From Morinoia aosen (lineage: Eukaryota > Arthropoda > Malacostraca > Amphipoda > Talitridae), in contig CM059577.1 in NCBI GenBank assembly GCA_030386875.1, positions 20,657,038 through 20,721,037 on the forward strand: a DNA stretch of 64,000 nt, given 5' to 3'. The translations under genes were made by a program, and so were the position numbers. Under the pieces are notes generated by a model. That model did no database searches, was not told the DNA's origin, and was given only the letters and a program-made list of their open reading frames with translations. How positions within the stretch are numbered: position 1 is the stretch's first letter; every line of letters starts with the position of its first letter. Shown piece by piece: positions 46,100 to 59,214 of the stretch.

Positions 46100-49000
46100 T
46101 CCAAGCTTTGCTCTGCTTCTCCAGTTCCAGCTTATTGCAGTATTTTTAATGATATTGTCTCTGTTTTTTTTCTAGGTTTCGTTTTAAACTTTAGTATACA
46201 TTAGAGTTAGCCTTGCCTTCGATTTTTCCACCACAGTTTTTCACAAGTTTTAATAGTGAACTATTAAGCTTCACAGTAGACCATTTACATAGTTTATGAA
46301 ATTTGCCATCGGATATCCAACTGTTGAAACCATAACAAAGTACGAGTTTATCTTGAGCAGCCAATAATTTGATATTTTAATACTAAAAAATAAAGCTTGT
46401 AATTGGAGGCAAAACGGTGGTTGAGTGAAAGAATACGCGAATAAAATTATTTGGACGCATTTTAAGCAAATTTTGTTGTGCCATGTGTGTTGTGCCATGT
46501 CTGTGCCATGTTTATTTCATGAATGACACTGTTCTGACGTGAGGCGGCATGGCACACAAAACTGCGTCGACCATGACACTCATAGAGCGGTATTTTACAA
46601 GAAAAATTTACTCGCTCAGACTATCAATTCGCTCTTAGTTTGAGAAAAATTGATAATATATTTACAAACAACGAACAATTCGTGATTCGTGAAGTAAGTC
46701 CTACTAAATTCGTAACGCTCACTCGCCAATGTTTAAATAAGAATAAAGATTAGTGCATTAAGAAAATTAGATTCAAAATTTCGGCACACTGATTTTTGAG
46801 AATTTGTTAATGTAAAAATCATTGTACCTAATTGATGGAAATACTACACTTAGTGCCATAATGTCCATGAAAGTGTTTGAATCAACTGATAGGAAAACAA
46901 AGAATGTTCTTCCTAAGATAGTCATATATTAGAAAAATGTAAGAAAACCTAAAACACTCCACTGACGGAAAAAATGAAGGAATTGAGACGTTGATAGAAG
47001 ACTGCTCTGAAGTAAATAGCTTTCACATTGAAACATGAGCTAGGAAGTTGTACAATAATGACCGGTGGTGTTGAGAGTATGAGTGAATAGAGCTTATATG
47101 TAACGAAAGTTGTGCGGCAGCAATTCGGTAATAAGGTGTGCACTAATCGTAGAGAACATGCTTACCGCATGACTGATTTAAAAATATAGAGTCAATATAA
47201 TGCCGACATAAATTATTCTCTAGTTATGCAGAAGGATTAGTTAATATAATTCACGAAAAGCATTCTACAACACGCATAGCTATAACAAACGGATAAACAC
47301 ATCAAAATAAATTTCACTGTTTACACATAATACAGTGAATGAGAATCGGTATGATAAATGATTTATAAATCCCAAGCAGTCTATTGAGTTTCTTTTATAC
47401 GTGTTGATTTGTTGATTATTTACTTATTTATTTGTTGATTTTTTATTTATTCATTATAATTTTGGGATACAGCAATATATGACTCGCTCAGGAGTAGTGA
47501 TAAATCTCTTTTTGAAGCAGTGAGCCAACGAACTCGTTTTATTAACTGAAACCCCTCTTTCGTTTCTGATTAATAAATAATTGCTTGATAAACGCAGAGC
47601 GTTTTATGAGTGCAATTGTCGTGATTGTTTGTTATTTTGCAATGAAATGGGAAACACAGTTCTTTTTCACGAAATTAACACCTGTATTGCACAAGTGATT
47701 GAAATAGAGGGGTCATAAATTATTGAGAGCGTAAAATTAATTAACTAGTTTTCAATTTTCTGATAGAAGCATCGGAAAAATCGAGTTACAGTCAAAGCTC
47801 ATAAACTTTTTAGGTTTCCACGTTCTTTCAGTATTCTAAATAAAGATGAAATCCAAACACTGGTATATCAGATGCAATGATAACACTGTGACAGGTTAAC
47901 TTTGCTTAAAATTAGCAAAAGGACACACAATTTTTACCTCTAAATTACATAGTATAAAAGTAGAGTATTATGGTATAAAAGTAGAAGGATATGAATTGAT
48001 ATTTAGGAATTTTAGTATTGGAATGCTCTTATGAAGCATTTGTTTCAAATCAATAGATTACATTTTATTTCTGCTACGGATACCGTATTTTCTGTAGCAC
48101 TGCTCAGTTTGTTAAAGAAGAATAAGCTCTCTGAAAACGAAAGGAATTCAAGTATTTTTCTTCTCTTAGGTCTTGGCAAAGGGATAAATATTGGTATTAT
48201 GGGTATAGCGAGATCCCTGCCATAGAGCGAAGGGAGAACGGTTAATTTACTGATCATTAGAGATGCTAGTGTTCCTGCGTGTGCAAGTATACTGGCAATC
48301 TTTAGTTTCTGTATTTTCCATCTTGAATAGGTATGGTCATCTTAATTATTATGATTTATAATGAAGAATACATTGAATAAAACTAAAGAAAGATGGCAGC
48401 AAATTCTGAAACATGAGGGGTTTGACGATGAACATATATCCTATACAGGTTAAAGAAACTATCTTCGGAACAGGTCTATTTAGAAATGCGAAGCAGATAT
48501 GCAGAACCAAAAATATTGAGAAAAAACATCTCCATACGAGTAAAATAATGAGTAACTTAAACATAGAACGTCCAGCTCCCCAGAATTTACGATACTGATC
48601 TTGAAGAAGCGCTGACAAACGTTCCATTTCCAAGTGAAGCAATCCAGAAGAACGAGATAATACGGCTTGAAACTTATTGTCCATGACACACATACACACG
48701 TGCGTAGATTGAGCTAAAAAAATTTTGCTGTACAAAAATGGAACATGTTATTTAACTTTGTTTATCGCTTGAACACGTGCTCATGGGTGTAAGAGTGAAC
48801 ACATTCAGACGCATCAAGATTCCTTTGATTGTTCCCCTATTGAAGCATGTTCTCTGTGATATTCGTTAATCTTGATTTTTAAACTTACAAACTTGAACTT
48901 TAACATAGGGTAACCTGTTTAGAAGGTTAGTTCATTTGCTGCTAGCAATGATAATCACTAATACTAGAACACACGAGATTATTGAACATAAGCATACAAG

Positions 49001-49196
49001 TGATTAATATGAAACGAGATATAGCATATATGAGATTAATATGATGCGAAGGAAGTAACGCAAAGTAGATACTTAATAATTAATTTACCTAATAAATAGT
49101 CACACAGTCGTATTTTTAGCAAAATGGTAACTTGTCACGTCTGAAACGTTATAGTCGCAAAAATAGTTATAGGTGAAACAATACGTTGTAACGTTG
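46100..49196. other. No gene recognised
   Basis: AT-rich. It holds a small cluster of GTGCCATGT words at 46,480-46,510. The part adjoining 49,196 may include the 3' LTR of the gypsy element on the minus strand, but the boundaries cannot be placed without a second LTR. Confidence 0.4.
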
Positions 49197-52100
49197 TCAT
49201 TTCCTTTTACTTAGGGGTAACACATGGTTCATGTTACTTTTATGGATTTTATCTCCTATTTTGATTTCGACCCAGTGTCCTTTGATTTTCGTAATCAGGC
49301 CCGGCCCCTGCCATGTAAGCTGAAGTTTTTTTGTCTTGTAATGATTTTTTAACAAAACCCTGTCACCTATTCTGAAATCTTTGTCCCTTCTTTTTAGGTT
49401 CTGGTACATTGTACGTGCAGAAGTATTATTCAAAATTAGATTTCTAACGTTTTCTACGGTTCGCACCGCTTCCCTTGCACGAAAATTCACTAAGTCAATT
49501 TCGTCATCGTAACTGTATGAAATGGGGAGATCTTCCCCGCGGAAAAATGCGCACGTGTCTCTATTGAACAGTACATAGCTAGGTGTATCACCTAAAGTAG
49601 AATTATATGCGTTGTTGATGGCGTTCTCCACCATCTCCAAACAATAGTCCCATTCGGTATGAGACAGGGAATTAACATATGATTTTAGTAAATTGCTTAT
49701 TTTCTTGTTATTTCGTTCAACAATTGCATTTGAATGGGGGCTAAAAGCTAGAACTTCTTTTTTAGCAATTGCGTGAATTTTTGCAAATTGTTTCACTGCC
49801 ACCGATTTAAATTCAACTGCGTTGTCACTTATTAGAGTTTTAGGGTACCCGAATACGGAGAAGCAGCTTCCTAAACATGATATTACTGTGACTGTTCGAG
49901 GGTTAGAGGTAGCGTATAACCTACAGAAACGTGAAAAAAGGTCTATCACGACTAATGTGTATTTATTCCCACTATCGGTAGTTTTAAGGGGACCAAGAAA
50001 ATCCATAGAAACTACTTCAAACGGTTCCTTTGCTATTGGGGCTTTTAATATTTTAATAGGTACGGTAGGATTTGCTTTAAGAAGTTTGCACACTTCACAA
50101 TCCTGAACAAATTTTCTTACAACCGTTTTCTCTAAAATATTGAAGTACTTTAGTCTAAACTTGAATAGCGTGTGCAACGCATCTGTATGGTACATATAGT
50201 GTATGCTTAAGATTGCTTTATTCAGCAACGAAGCTGGCATTACCGCTGTTAATATTGTTGTAGTTCGGGAGTCAATGCGTCGTCGTCGATACAAAATGTC
50301 ATTGACAATTAAATAACTCGGTAAGTCACTAATTGTAGACGTACTTTTATGAAGTAATGCTTCTCGAACTTCAATACAAAAGGGATCAAGCTTTTGCTCG
50401 TCAGTGAACTCTTTTAAAGTCCATGAGATCTCTTTTTCTGTCGGGACATAGTCAATTAATTTTGGTGTCAACACGTCGTTATCGTGTGATTGCATCGTCT
50501 GGTCAGTGAGAACGTCTTGCTTTGCTCGTGTCTTGGCTCGCGTCTGCGCTATACATGTCTCAGATTCAAGTTCAGACATTAATGTGTCACAGCTTTCTAA
50601 TTCTTCAATTGTGAGCTGATCATTGTTGTTTGGTAGCCTACTTAGGTAGTCAGCTACGACGTTTTGTCTACCTGGTAAATAATGAACAATAGGGTCGTAA
50701 GAATGTATGTTAATACACCATCTTGACATGGCTGTGTCGTCAGGCAATTTTCTTGTGAAAAGAGGCGCTAATGGGCGGTGATCTGTGTACACATGAATAG
50801 GATACCCAATAATTAGGTATTTGAATGCTTTAAGAGCACTATAAAGTGCGAAGAATTCTTTTTTCGTGGTTGAGTATCGTTTTTGACTAGAGTTTAAAGT
50901 TTTTCTGTAATATGCAATTGGACGCATCAATTTATCGCCTGCATTTTCGGGCTGCATCAAGACAGATCCTATGCCAGAATTTGAAGCATCAGTAAATATG
51001 TGAAATGTCTTCGTAAAATCAGGGTGTCGTAAAACAGTGTCAGAAGTCAGAGCTGCTTTTATGTAGTCAAAACTTTTTTGACAGTCGTTTGTCCAGTCGA
51101 AAATAACACATTTCATTAACAATCTGTACAGGGGATTAGCAATCACTGCGAATTGAGCTATGAAGTTGCGGAAATAGTTTGCTACGCCAAGGAATTGTTG
51201 CAATTCTTTTACGTTTGTTGGTGCTGGACAATTTTGCAATTTCTCGGAGTATTTACAATGTATACCCTCTGCCGAAATAATATGCCCTAGGTACTCTATT
51301 TTTTTCTTTAAAAATTGACATTTTTCGAGTTTGATAGATAGTTTGCCAGAACGGAGCGTTGAGAGGACAGTTCTAATATCGCACAAATGTTTCTCATTAG
51401 TTTTTGAGTAAATTAATATATCATCCATGAATACAAAGCACAATTCTCCTAAAATAGGTGCTAGAACAGATGACATTACGCTTTGAAGAACGCTCGGACT
51501 CGAAGCGAGCCCGAACGGTATACGTCGGAAATGAAATTTTTGATAATTTACACTAAATGCTGTAAATTTCCGACTCTCCTGTTCTAATTCCACCTGATGA
51601 ACGGCACTTTTTAAATCTAGAGAGGAAAATACGGTATTGCCACCAAGGGTAGACAATATTTCGTCCACTCGTGGTATCGGATATGTCTCCTTGATCACTA
51701 TTTTATTTAAGGCTCTGAAATCTATCACGGGTCTAATTTCACCCGTCTTTTTTTTCACCACGATAATTGGGAAATTGAACTCTGATGTTGATTTTTCAAT
51801 AATTCCCTCTGAGAGCATTTCTCTGTTGACCTTGGCCAACTCCTCCTGGTATTTGTGAGGTATGCGATATGGCGGTATGTTTATAACTGGTGCATCAGTT
51901 TTTAATACAATCTTATGTTTGGTCACATTCGTGACACCTATAGTTTCGCCTTGTAACGTGATCACGTCACGGAAATTGTTCATCAATTCCAGTAATTTTA
52001 GTTTTACATCAACTTCATCGCATGTTACATCATTACATGTTAACGGACGGCGTACGTCCTTCTGTACATTAGATACACTTTTGACTTGTGCACCACACTC

Positions 52101-52265
52101 ACAAAAATCTCTGCGACCATTGACCTTCGACTCAAGTCTCTCCGTGGCTATGGTCTTTGTTTCACCAAGTCCTGAGATGATTTTGTTTGAATCCGATGTA
52201 AATTCAGAGTATATCTCGACATTATTCGCCTCATTAAGCGGTAATAACCGTAATAGGGAACCGTA
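49197..52265 (-). CDS. pol: Ty3/gypsy Pol polyprotein (RT-RNase H-integrase), 5'-truncated
   Basis: Retrotransposon polyprotein that copies element RNA into DNA and integrates it. The frame is open from about 52,265 down to a TGA at 49,197-49,199; numbering from the TTG at 51,986 gives 929 residues, with about 90 more in frame upstream. RT: Asp 124 in SSLDLKSAVHQV, FGLASSP near 158, FMDD 186-189. RNase H: TDAS 332-335 and YTDHRPL near 400. Integrase: zinc-binding H2C2 with C630/C633, then catalytic Asp 662, Asp 721 and Glu 757 in the DDE core, ending in a basic tail. No stop or frameshift, so this half is well preserved. Gag and protease are missing: homology ends at 52,265 in a short duplicated CCGTAATAGGGAA. 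Probably dead because of truncation. Confidence 0.95.
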   Translation of the reverse strand, partial: YGSLLRLLPLNEANNVEIYSEFTSDSNKIISGLGETKTIATERLESKVNGRRDFCECGAQVKSVSNVQKDVRRPLTCNDVTCDEVDVKLKLLELMNNFRDVITLQGETIGVTNVTKHKIVLKTDAPVINIPPYRIPHKYQEELAKVNREMLSEGIIEKSTSEFNFPIIVVKKKTGEIRPVIDFRALNKIVIKETYPIPRVDEILSTLGGNTVFSSLDLKSAVHQVELEQESRKFTAFSVNYQKFHFRRIPFGLASSPSVLQSVMSSVLAPILGELCFVFMDDILIYSKTNEKHLCDIRTVLSTLRSGKLSIKLEKCQFLKKKIEYLGHIISAEGIHCKYSEKLQNCPAPTNVKELQQFLGVANYFRNFIAQFAVIANPLYRLLMKCVIFDWTNDCQKSFDYIKAALTSDTVLRHPDFTKTFHIFTDASNSGIGSVLMQPENAGDKLMRPIAYYRKTLNSSQKRYSTTKKEFFALYSALKAFKYLIIGYPIHVYTDHRPLAPLFTRKLPDDTAMSRWCINIHSYDPIVHYLPGRQNVVADYLSRLPNNNDQLTIEELESCDTLMSELESETCIAQTRAKTRAKQDVLTDQTMQSHDNDVLTPKLIDYVPTEKEISWTLKEFTDEQKLDPFCIEVREALLHKSTSTISDLPSYLIVNDILYRRRRIDSRTTTILTAVMPASLLNKAILSIHYMYHTDALHTLFKFRLKYFNILEKTVVRKFVQDCEVCKLLKANPTVPIKILKAPIAKEPFEVVSMDFLGPLKTTDSGNKYTLVVIDLFSRFCRLYATSNPRTVTVISCLGSCFSVFGYPKTLISDNAVEFKSVAVKQFAKIHAIAKKEVLAFSPHSNAIVERNNKKISNLLKSYVNSLSHTEWDYCLEMVENAINNAYNSTLGDTPSYVLFNRDTCAFFRGEDLPISYSYDDEIDLVNFRAREAVRTVENVRNLILNNTSARTMYQNLKRRDKDFRIGDRVLLKNHYKTKKLQLTWQGPGLITKIKGHWVEIKIGDKIHKSNMNHVLPLSKRK

Positions 52266-55200
52266 ATAGGGAACACATATAATTAAAATAAACTTTTATT
52301 ATAAGAGGCATAATGACTCTATGCAGCGTAGCAAAGCTACATTTGTAGAATTAAGATAACAATAGATGAGTGACGCACAGCTTAGATCAGAGTTCACTCT
52401 TAGATCAGTCCTATATGAGCATATATACAGAAAAATCTTTTAACAATACAAATTCTGTACCACAAAAAATTACGATTTAAAATAAAACTGGACGAGCGAG
52501 CAATTTTATTGCAGGTATCTAAGATAAAATTACATTTTATTTAGGATACACTTCAGTTATTGTGACACAGAATGCACAATGGGCGCTTTGAGTTGACCGA
52601 AGAGAAGCAAGCGAAATTACCACTTTCACTCAGCCGAACCAAAAGTAAGACTGCCGTCGAATGTTGGCAGAATTCATTCCACTCCATCCTATTGGAATGA
52701 ATTTCTATTGTTGATTGGGACATTTCAGCACAGACTGCTTCTCATGTGCGTGAATATGTAGGAAGAATTACTTCATCAGAACGTTTGAGAAGTCTTCTCC
52801 GACATTATTTTTTTACTCTGCTCTGCCTTGCGCGACACTGACTAAGGAAATTTAAGTAATATTTTCGAATTGATAGAAATGTGAGAAAATATTAATTTTA
52901 TAGAACGCAGTACAGTTGCATGTGCTAAATTGTGTCAATTGTTGACACTGTTCAACAAGGCTTTTCAGACATCATTCGGTTGTGTGGTAGTCTAAACCAG
53001 CTATGCATTAGATATAAAAGCACGAAGATCGAAAACTCAAATTTCCTTCCTTAGCTGCAGCTTACACAGTGCGACAAGTGTTGGAGAGACCTCAGTAAAA
53101 ATATTGCAAGACAAATGTTTCATTTATTTATAATGAGGGCAACAATGAAGATCGTTCGGTTATGCAATCAAAAGCAAGAAAGTTAAAAAGTCAGCTCCAT
53201 GAATTACAACAAATCAGTGTCTGGAATGTAGCTGTTTAGTGCCAGGAGTTCCATACATTAAGCCACATTTTGAAAAGATAGGCGCATTGTTTTCCGTTTA
53301 GTGTTCATGGTTGCATCAAAGAACAGCTGATTCAGACTAGATGATTTCAATGGCAATAAAAAAATTAAAACGGGCGGCAATATTCCTCCAAGGCACCTTG
53401 CCGTCTCAGCGAGCGAGATGTTCTTGACTGATATGAGTGACCCTGATTTTAACTTTAGCTTTATACTATTTTACCTTGATACTATTTTGATGCGGGGTTG
53501 CTTAGGACAAAGAAACCTCATGACGTGGAATTGATTGATTGATGAATTCTAGTATGGTTGAAGAACTGCCCGCAAAGTTACCTATAATAATCAAAAGTAC
53601 GGTTCCTGATTAAGTTGGAGCACGCGTCAGCAATCAAACGTCTTTTTTTTGCTGATGGGGATTTTTTCTATTTTAAGCGAGTCCTTGGGGCACCTGTGGG
53701 TAACATCGTTCGCGTGATCGATGAAACACACAATTTTGCTGCACTAAAAATACACTTTTTAAAAATACAAATACATATTTTTGCATATAAAACTGACTTG
53801 CAATTGCACAACAGCCTATCGATTACACGCGAGTCTTACAAAAAATTCAGTACATAAATCATCCCCTGAAAAAACAGTGATTGCAAACTCATAATTTCGT
53901 TCCCGGATATAATCTCTACAAGGCAAAATAACTTAAGGCAAAAACCATCTTAATTAAACTCAAATATTCAGTAAATCAAAGCTTAAACATATGAACATTC
54001 ATTAAATCTATACGTGATTACGCTCCGTCAAGTAAGTTCAAGAAATATTTCTTTGAAAATGAATTATTTAAATATAAAACGTGCCATAATTATATGTAGA
54101 ACTTCCAGCTCCGCTGACATGACAGTTAACTGAATAACAAAATTCATTCTTTTCTAAAAATTAGCTCAAGTGGAAACAGAAAATGGTTTACATTGTGGTT
54201 TTACTTCTGTAAAACTAAAAAATTTGTTCAACCTTACAAAATCGTAACTCATAAGAGGGAACACTAATCTGTAGTTTTATTCAAATCCTACTTCGCCGGA
54301 CAGTAGTTTAATTTGGGCATCGCAACAGCGCAAGTCCTATTGTGCTTTTTAAAATTCGATTTTTACTCCTAGGTGACGAAACTCTAAGGTGTTGGAAACG
54401 AGAAAAAACATAAACATTCGTAAGAAAGAACATTCGTCTTATCGCTTGACTCGTACCTGAGCTTTCAAAGTATCACAGAGCTGCAGGTTTAGCTTCAGTC
54501 TTCTACTTGAAGTATTCTCTTATAACAACCATGTACATCCGTATTGCATGGAACCAACATCGCTCGCGGTTGAATCATCCTGTGTTTGAAAGATTGCTTT
54601 CTTTAGACGTAAATATGAAACTCTGGTTACAATCAAAAGAGAAATGAGATTGCGAATCTTTGGGACAAATACTATGCCTCCAATTGCTAACATCAAAAGG
54701 CATTGACTTGGTGCCTCGTCTTCAGTTCGTTGGGAGGATTCGCGCCTTAGTAAAGATAATACGTAACAAGGGAACAAATTAAAGATTAATTCTAATAGAG
54801 TTACCAATAACTAATACTAATATAATCAACTAATACTATTCCTATTAGAATGATGATTCATGCACGTGTGAGTACATGAGTCATTTAGACTTCTGTAACT
54901 CAGAAATATCGTAAACAACTAATTGTGATGTTGACGAGTACGATTTACTTCGAGCCGGGGCGTTGTAGTAAGGAGGAGTCGTGAGAGATCAATGGATATC
55001 TAGAACAAAACGGAAACTGTGAAAAACTGAACTCTTAGTACAAGCGCACAATACTATAGCGACACATAAACGAATCAAAGTTAGAACAGGAAAAACACAG
55101 GAAATTATAGTCTAAAGTAACGCTTACAAATAGCATGATCATTAAAAACACGAACACGGAGGAACAAGTAGAGTGAATGTCATTCGTCGCCATACTTTTC

Positions 55201-55735
55201 TCGCAAGCAAATCCTCTCATCTTGTGTGTCCCAGGAGTCTCGAAAGGGTAAACCTTTTCTAAAACACCCTGGAACAATTTAAACGTACTATTTATTACCA
55301 CAATCTAACATCAATATTTAGAACTATTTTCATGGACATATGCTGAGATATTACTACTTATTGGCGTGACAACAGTGTGATTTCTAGGGCATCCCGTGTA
55401 AATAGTATTCTACGTTTACAATTTCAGTTCTTCAAGTACATAAATTATGCAACGGACTCAGAAAGAAACTCTGCAACGCCAATTTTTCACTAACTTGTAT
55501 ATTACACTAGATGCAAGTTAGCTGATCTTAATCCGTTAGGTACCATTAGATTTAGCGTCCTTTACTCATATAGTTAGCATTATCATTTGTGTTTTTAAAA
55601 ATATTATTCTGGCGCTCTCGTTGGTTTTAGAAAAAGACTAATCAAAAAAGTAAAAGAAACTTCAAACACCGCAAAAATATTATTTTTAATTTTTAGTTTG
55701 AAATTATGTTTAAAACAAAATCAACATGTCAATAT
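52266..55735. other. No gene recognised
   Basis: AT-rich flank of the truncated gypsy copy. Short ORFs at 53,615-53,857, 54,520-54,807 and 55,035-55,301 have no known motif. Some of 52,560-52,760 is more balanced in composition but not classifiable. Confidence 0.5.
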
Positions 55736-55739
55736 TTAG

Positions 55740-56470
55740 TAGAATAACCTATCTGGGATTTGACAACTTGCAATCCCTTCAGCACTTCCACGATTACTTT
55801 CCACAGAAGGTTGGAGGGAGGGCGTCCCACTTTATACTTATTTTAGCCCATAGTTCATCAAGAGTATTGGTGTCTTTGCGAAAATGTTGTTTGATATGGT
55901 GGCATACGTTCTCGCTTGGAGTAAGATCTGGTCAGTGGGCAAGCCAATCCAAACTAGAAATGCTATGATCGCGAAGGAATTTCTTGACATTCGACACTGT
56001 GTATATGGGAGCATTATCCTGCATGAAGATGGCTTAATCTTCCAAATTATCTTGATGAAAAGAACTTGATGGGCAATCGGTCGGTCTTCAGACCAGTTCA
56101 ATACTTTCTTGCACCTCTCCAATCGAAATTCTTTCATCTCCTTGGTTAGGAGATATTTCCTGTCATGGTGTGTAAGAGGTTACGGCAAGGCCTAAGATCG
56201 CTCTGAGAATTGTGATACTGATGAGCCTCTTCTTCGCCAAAGTCGATAATGACACGGTTAGATTGCATTTGACCCTTCTTTTGGGGCCGAGTGGAAAATG
56301 AGTTTTACATATCTTTTTTTGACTAGAATTTGGTCAGACTCAACAAAACGCTCACAAACATCGTAAACTGCCTGCCTAGAATATAGATAGATTTTTCAAT
56401 ACAGGCTGCTCTTCTGGTCGTACGGCGAAGTAGACAAGAAGCTGAACGCCTCGACAGCTCCATCTAGTAA
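55740..56470 (-). pseudogene. Tc1-like transposase pseudogene
   Basis: Reading the minus strand from about 56,470, weak Tc1 similarity passes through LERCKKVLNWSEDRPIAHQV (56,120-56,060) into QDNAPIYTVSNVKKFLRDH, which surrounds the second catalytic Asp at about 56,025, and then LDWLAH, a stop, and PDLTPSENVCHHI around the third acidic position (about 55,915). Frame changes and stops show a dead copy. The longest clean stretch is 99 codons and partly in a neighbouring frame. Inverted ends were not found. Confidence 0.75.
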
Positions 56471-56479
56471 TGTTGGTGC

Positions 56480-57935
56480 AACGAACTTTATTTGTTACGT
56501 GTGGGCTACATAGATATTTAAAAATAACTGTTGCACACCAGTGTTGCCAATTGATAAAGGAATAAGAATTGCAAATCTTTTATTAAATTTGTACTGATTT
56601 ATCTCAAAGAAATTGTAGACTTGGTAAATGTAAGTATGTATAAAAGTTGAGGCAACGTAATTCGATACGCAAAAATTGGAAAATTGAAAAAATGGTGATA
56701 TTGAATAGCAAATGTCTGCATATAGCAGAAAATATTAGCTAAGCTTTCAAACATAAAAGAAATTGATGTAATAGTTAACAAACAATGAGCATAATACACA
56801 CGTGTCATGATTATATTTATCCGTTTAGAACGTGAAATATCGCTAATAGATATTTAGATAGATACATTTTCAAGCTTCAAACTCTTATCTCATTCGTAAG
56901 CAAAGTACCTCAGATTGATAGATTTTTTTAACTGGTGTCAGGTGAAGAAGACTTTACTGACTTGACTGAAGACTTTACTGAAACATAGTTTCACTGATTT
57001 GGTCTTTCGTTGATAGTGATGGAGGAAAAGATTCGGTATATTCTGTAATACTTTTAGGGATGTAAAGAAATGAGAATACATCTTGGGTTTATATGAATGA
57101 GAAATTTGCTTTAAGTCTCTTTTAAAAGGAAAAATATTTCTGATAACAAGTGATATTATACGAACATGCTGGACCATACACTGAACAAAATAAGAAGGAA
57201 AAACAGTTTATATCTAATAATAAAGTTCATACATGAAAGGTATTGCATGGATTTTTAAAATATCGCACTGCATCAGAAACATCCTTAGTTGGAAAACACG
57301 TGTACATGGGTATTATAGCAGTCGTGTGATTGTTTCAGAAAAAAATTCAGAGAAAACATGAAAATGTATTCCCTTGGTCCCGTTCTCCTTAGTTTGAGGA
57401 AGCTTAAAGATACTGTTAATGCTAATGAATAATATACATTGGATGGAAATCTTCCCTAACATTCACGCGCGATACTGTTGTATTTAATGGGTGTAAGTAA
57501 ATGATTCTACACCCAAAACTACACCCCGTGACACGCTTTCAGCGTAATTTGATTTTAGACGTTTTTTAATTATTTTGAGTCACGGAAAGCTCTTGGGAAC
57601 TACATGATGGACGCATGTCAAGTCAACACCCACTTTATGTTGTCAACACATTGCATTTCCATCGTAACGTGTCAATGCTGTTTGATCACCAGGTGAATGA
57701 TTTAGCCGTATCGTGATGTTAACGTACGTCACGTTGAAAATCATATTTAAATTTGCAGGAGGTTGCGCGGAACGTGTATAATTATGAGTACTCGTACACA
57801 TGATTGTGCAATGTTAACTTTCCCTAGCCAACCCAGTTATGGTGCATCTCATAACGAACCAAACAAATACCTAATATACAACATTATGCACATGAACAAA
57901 GTGCCTTGAGAACGTTACCGTTCGACTAGGAACAG
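56480..57935. other. No gene recognised
   Basis: AT-rich; no supported exon or structured repeat. Short partial duplication GACTTTACTGACTTGACTGA near 56,950. Confidence 0.5.
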
Positions 57936-57941
57936 AATTAG

Positions 57942-58560
57942 CTAATTTTCGTAATTTGCTACGAGACACATAGATAGCCGACACCTGAATAGGTCTCCAT
58001 AAATCTTTTTTTGAAGTGTATTGCCTATCATCTCAGTAAGTGTCCTTCTTCTGAATCCCCACAAGTCCTCGATTGGGTTCAAATCGTAAGAGCAAGATGG
58101 GCGTACCATATAAAACACATGCCAACGTACCCAAATGTGGCTGAGAAACCTTACGTGTTCTTCGTACAATGTGACGACGCGTTATCATGCTGAAACACAA
58201 ATCTGTTGCGTCTTTACAGAGGCACATCATCCAACCACAGGAGCTAATCACTGCTAATGTGCTTCCAGAAGTTAGCAGTGAGACACGGAAGTTATCCTTT
58301 ACACCTTCCGGTACTCTAAATGGTTCATCAATCAGCTCATTGCTAGCTATTCCTGCCCAAATTATTCAACCTCCTCCTCCCTGTTGCCGACGAAAACGAT
58401 AATGACGCTTGCGATCATTTCTGACCCAACCTCTCCTTAAACATTCCTCTCTCTCCAGAGCTGTTCTCGTCTCATGTGTCAACATCGCACGCTTCCTGCC
58501 AATCGTCATGCACATTTCAGCCCATTCTAACCGTATTACCTACTGTCGCAGCGCCAACGA
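57942..58560 (-). pseudogene. Second Tc1-like transposase pseudogene
   Basis: On the minus strand the order is NDRKRHYRFRRQ (about 58,420), GG-stop-IIWAGIASNELIDEPFRVP (58,390-58,300), FQHDNASSHCTKNT (58,195-58,150; second catalytic Asp), then CSYDLNPIEDLWG near 58,070 for the third acidic residue. At least two stops and a frame change interrupt it. The sequence is a different Tc1 lineage from the 1.8-kb and 55.7-kb copies, judging by motif spelling. Confidence 0.85.
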
Positions 58561-58772
58561 GGGAGGTCGTGTTTCTAGCATAATATTCTTCCCCACACCT
58601 ATGAATGGCCTGCACCTCGTGGATTTGGACAACTATTTGCCAACTATTAACATGAGTATTACGACATCCATGCGTGTGTATATCAATTAAGGATCTTCGT
58701 GTTAAGACATTTTAATAACCAATGATTTTTTGCATCAAAATAAATATGATAGTAAAGATACCTGATTTAAAA

Positions 58773-59214
58773 ATCATTTTAATTAGTGAACGTTTCGTCT
58801 TCAAGCTCAAGCCGTTATCAACACCTGTAAAATATAATTGAAATGCAGAAAATACGACATGGCTAGAAGACAAAAAGAATACAACTTAAAATATTACAAA
58901 AAAGGGAATGGAGAGATTACAGTGCAATTATTTTTGAAAATCAGGCTATTTCTAACTGGAATGATGACAACATTGAATTAATTTAGAGCTGGTTTCAATT
59001 ATTCAATGTAAAGAGATTCTAGTATATGTAGGTCGTTTTTATTTGCACAGAAACTTGAAATTAATAAATCTGGTTTGCTTACTATTACAATACGCTGCTC
59101 TGCGTAATCCCTAATGTCTTTTAGCCATGTTGTAATTTCTGTATTTCAGTTCGCTTTTACAGGTGTTGATAATGGCTTGAGCTTGAAGCCGAAATGTTCA
59201 CTAATTAAAATGAT
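58773..59214. mobile_element. Small inverted-repeat element, 60-bp arms, with Penelope-like end motif
   Basis: 58,773-58,832 and 59,155-59,214 are reverse complements over 60 bp with about three mismatches, separated by 322 bp of AT-rich, non-coding sequence. Each arm contains GGCTTGAGCTTGAAGCCGAA followed by ATGTTC (or the mirror with GAACGTTTCG), a hairpin-plus-GAAA arrangement like those at 16,611 and 28,154. Target duplications are not evident. Confidence 0.8.
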
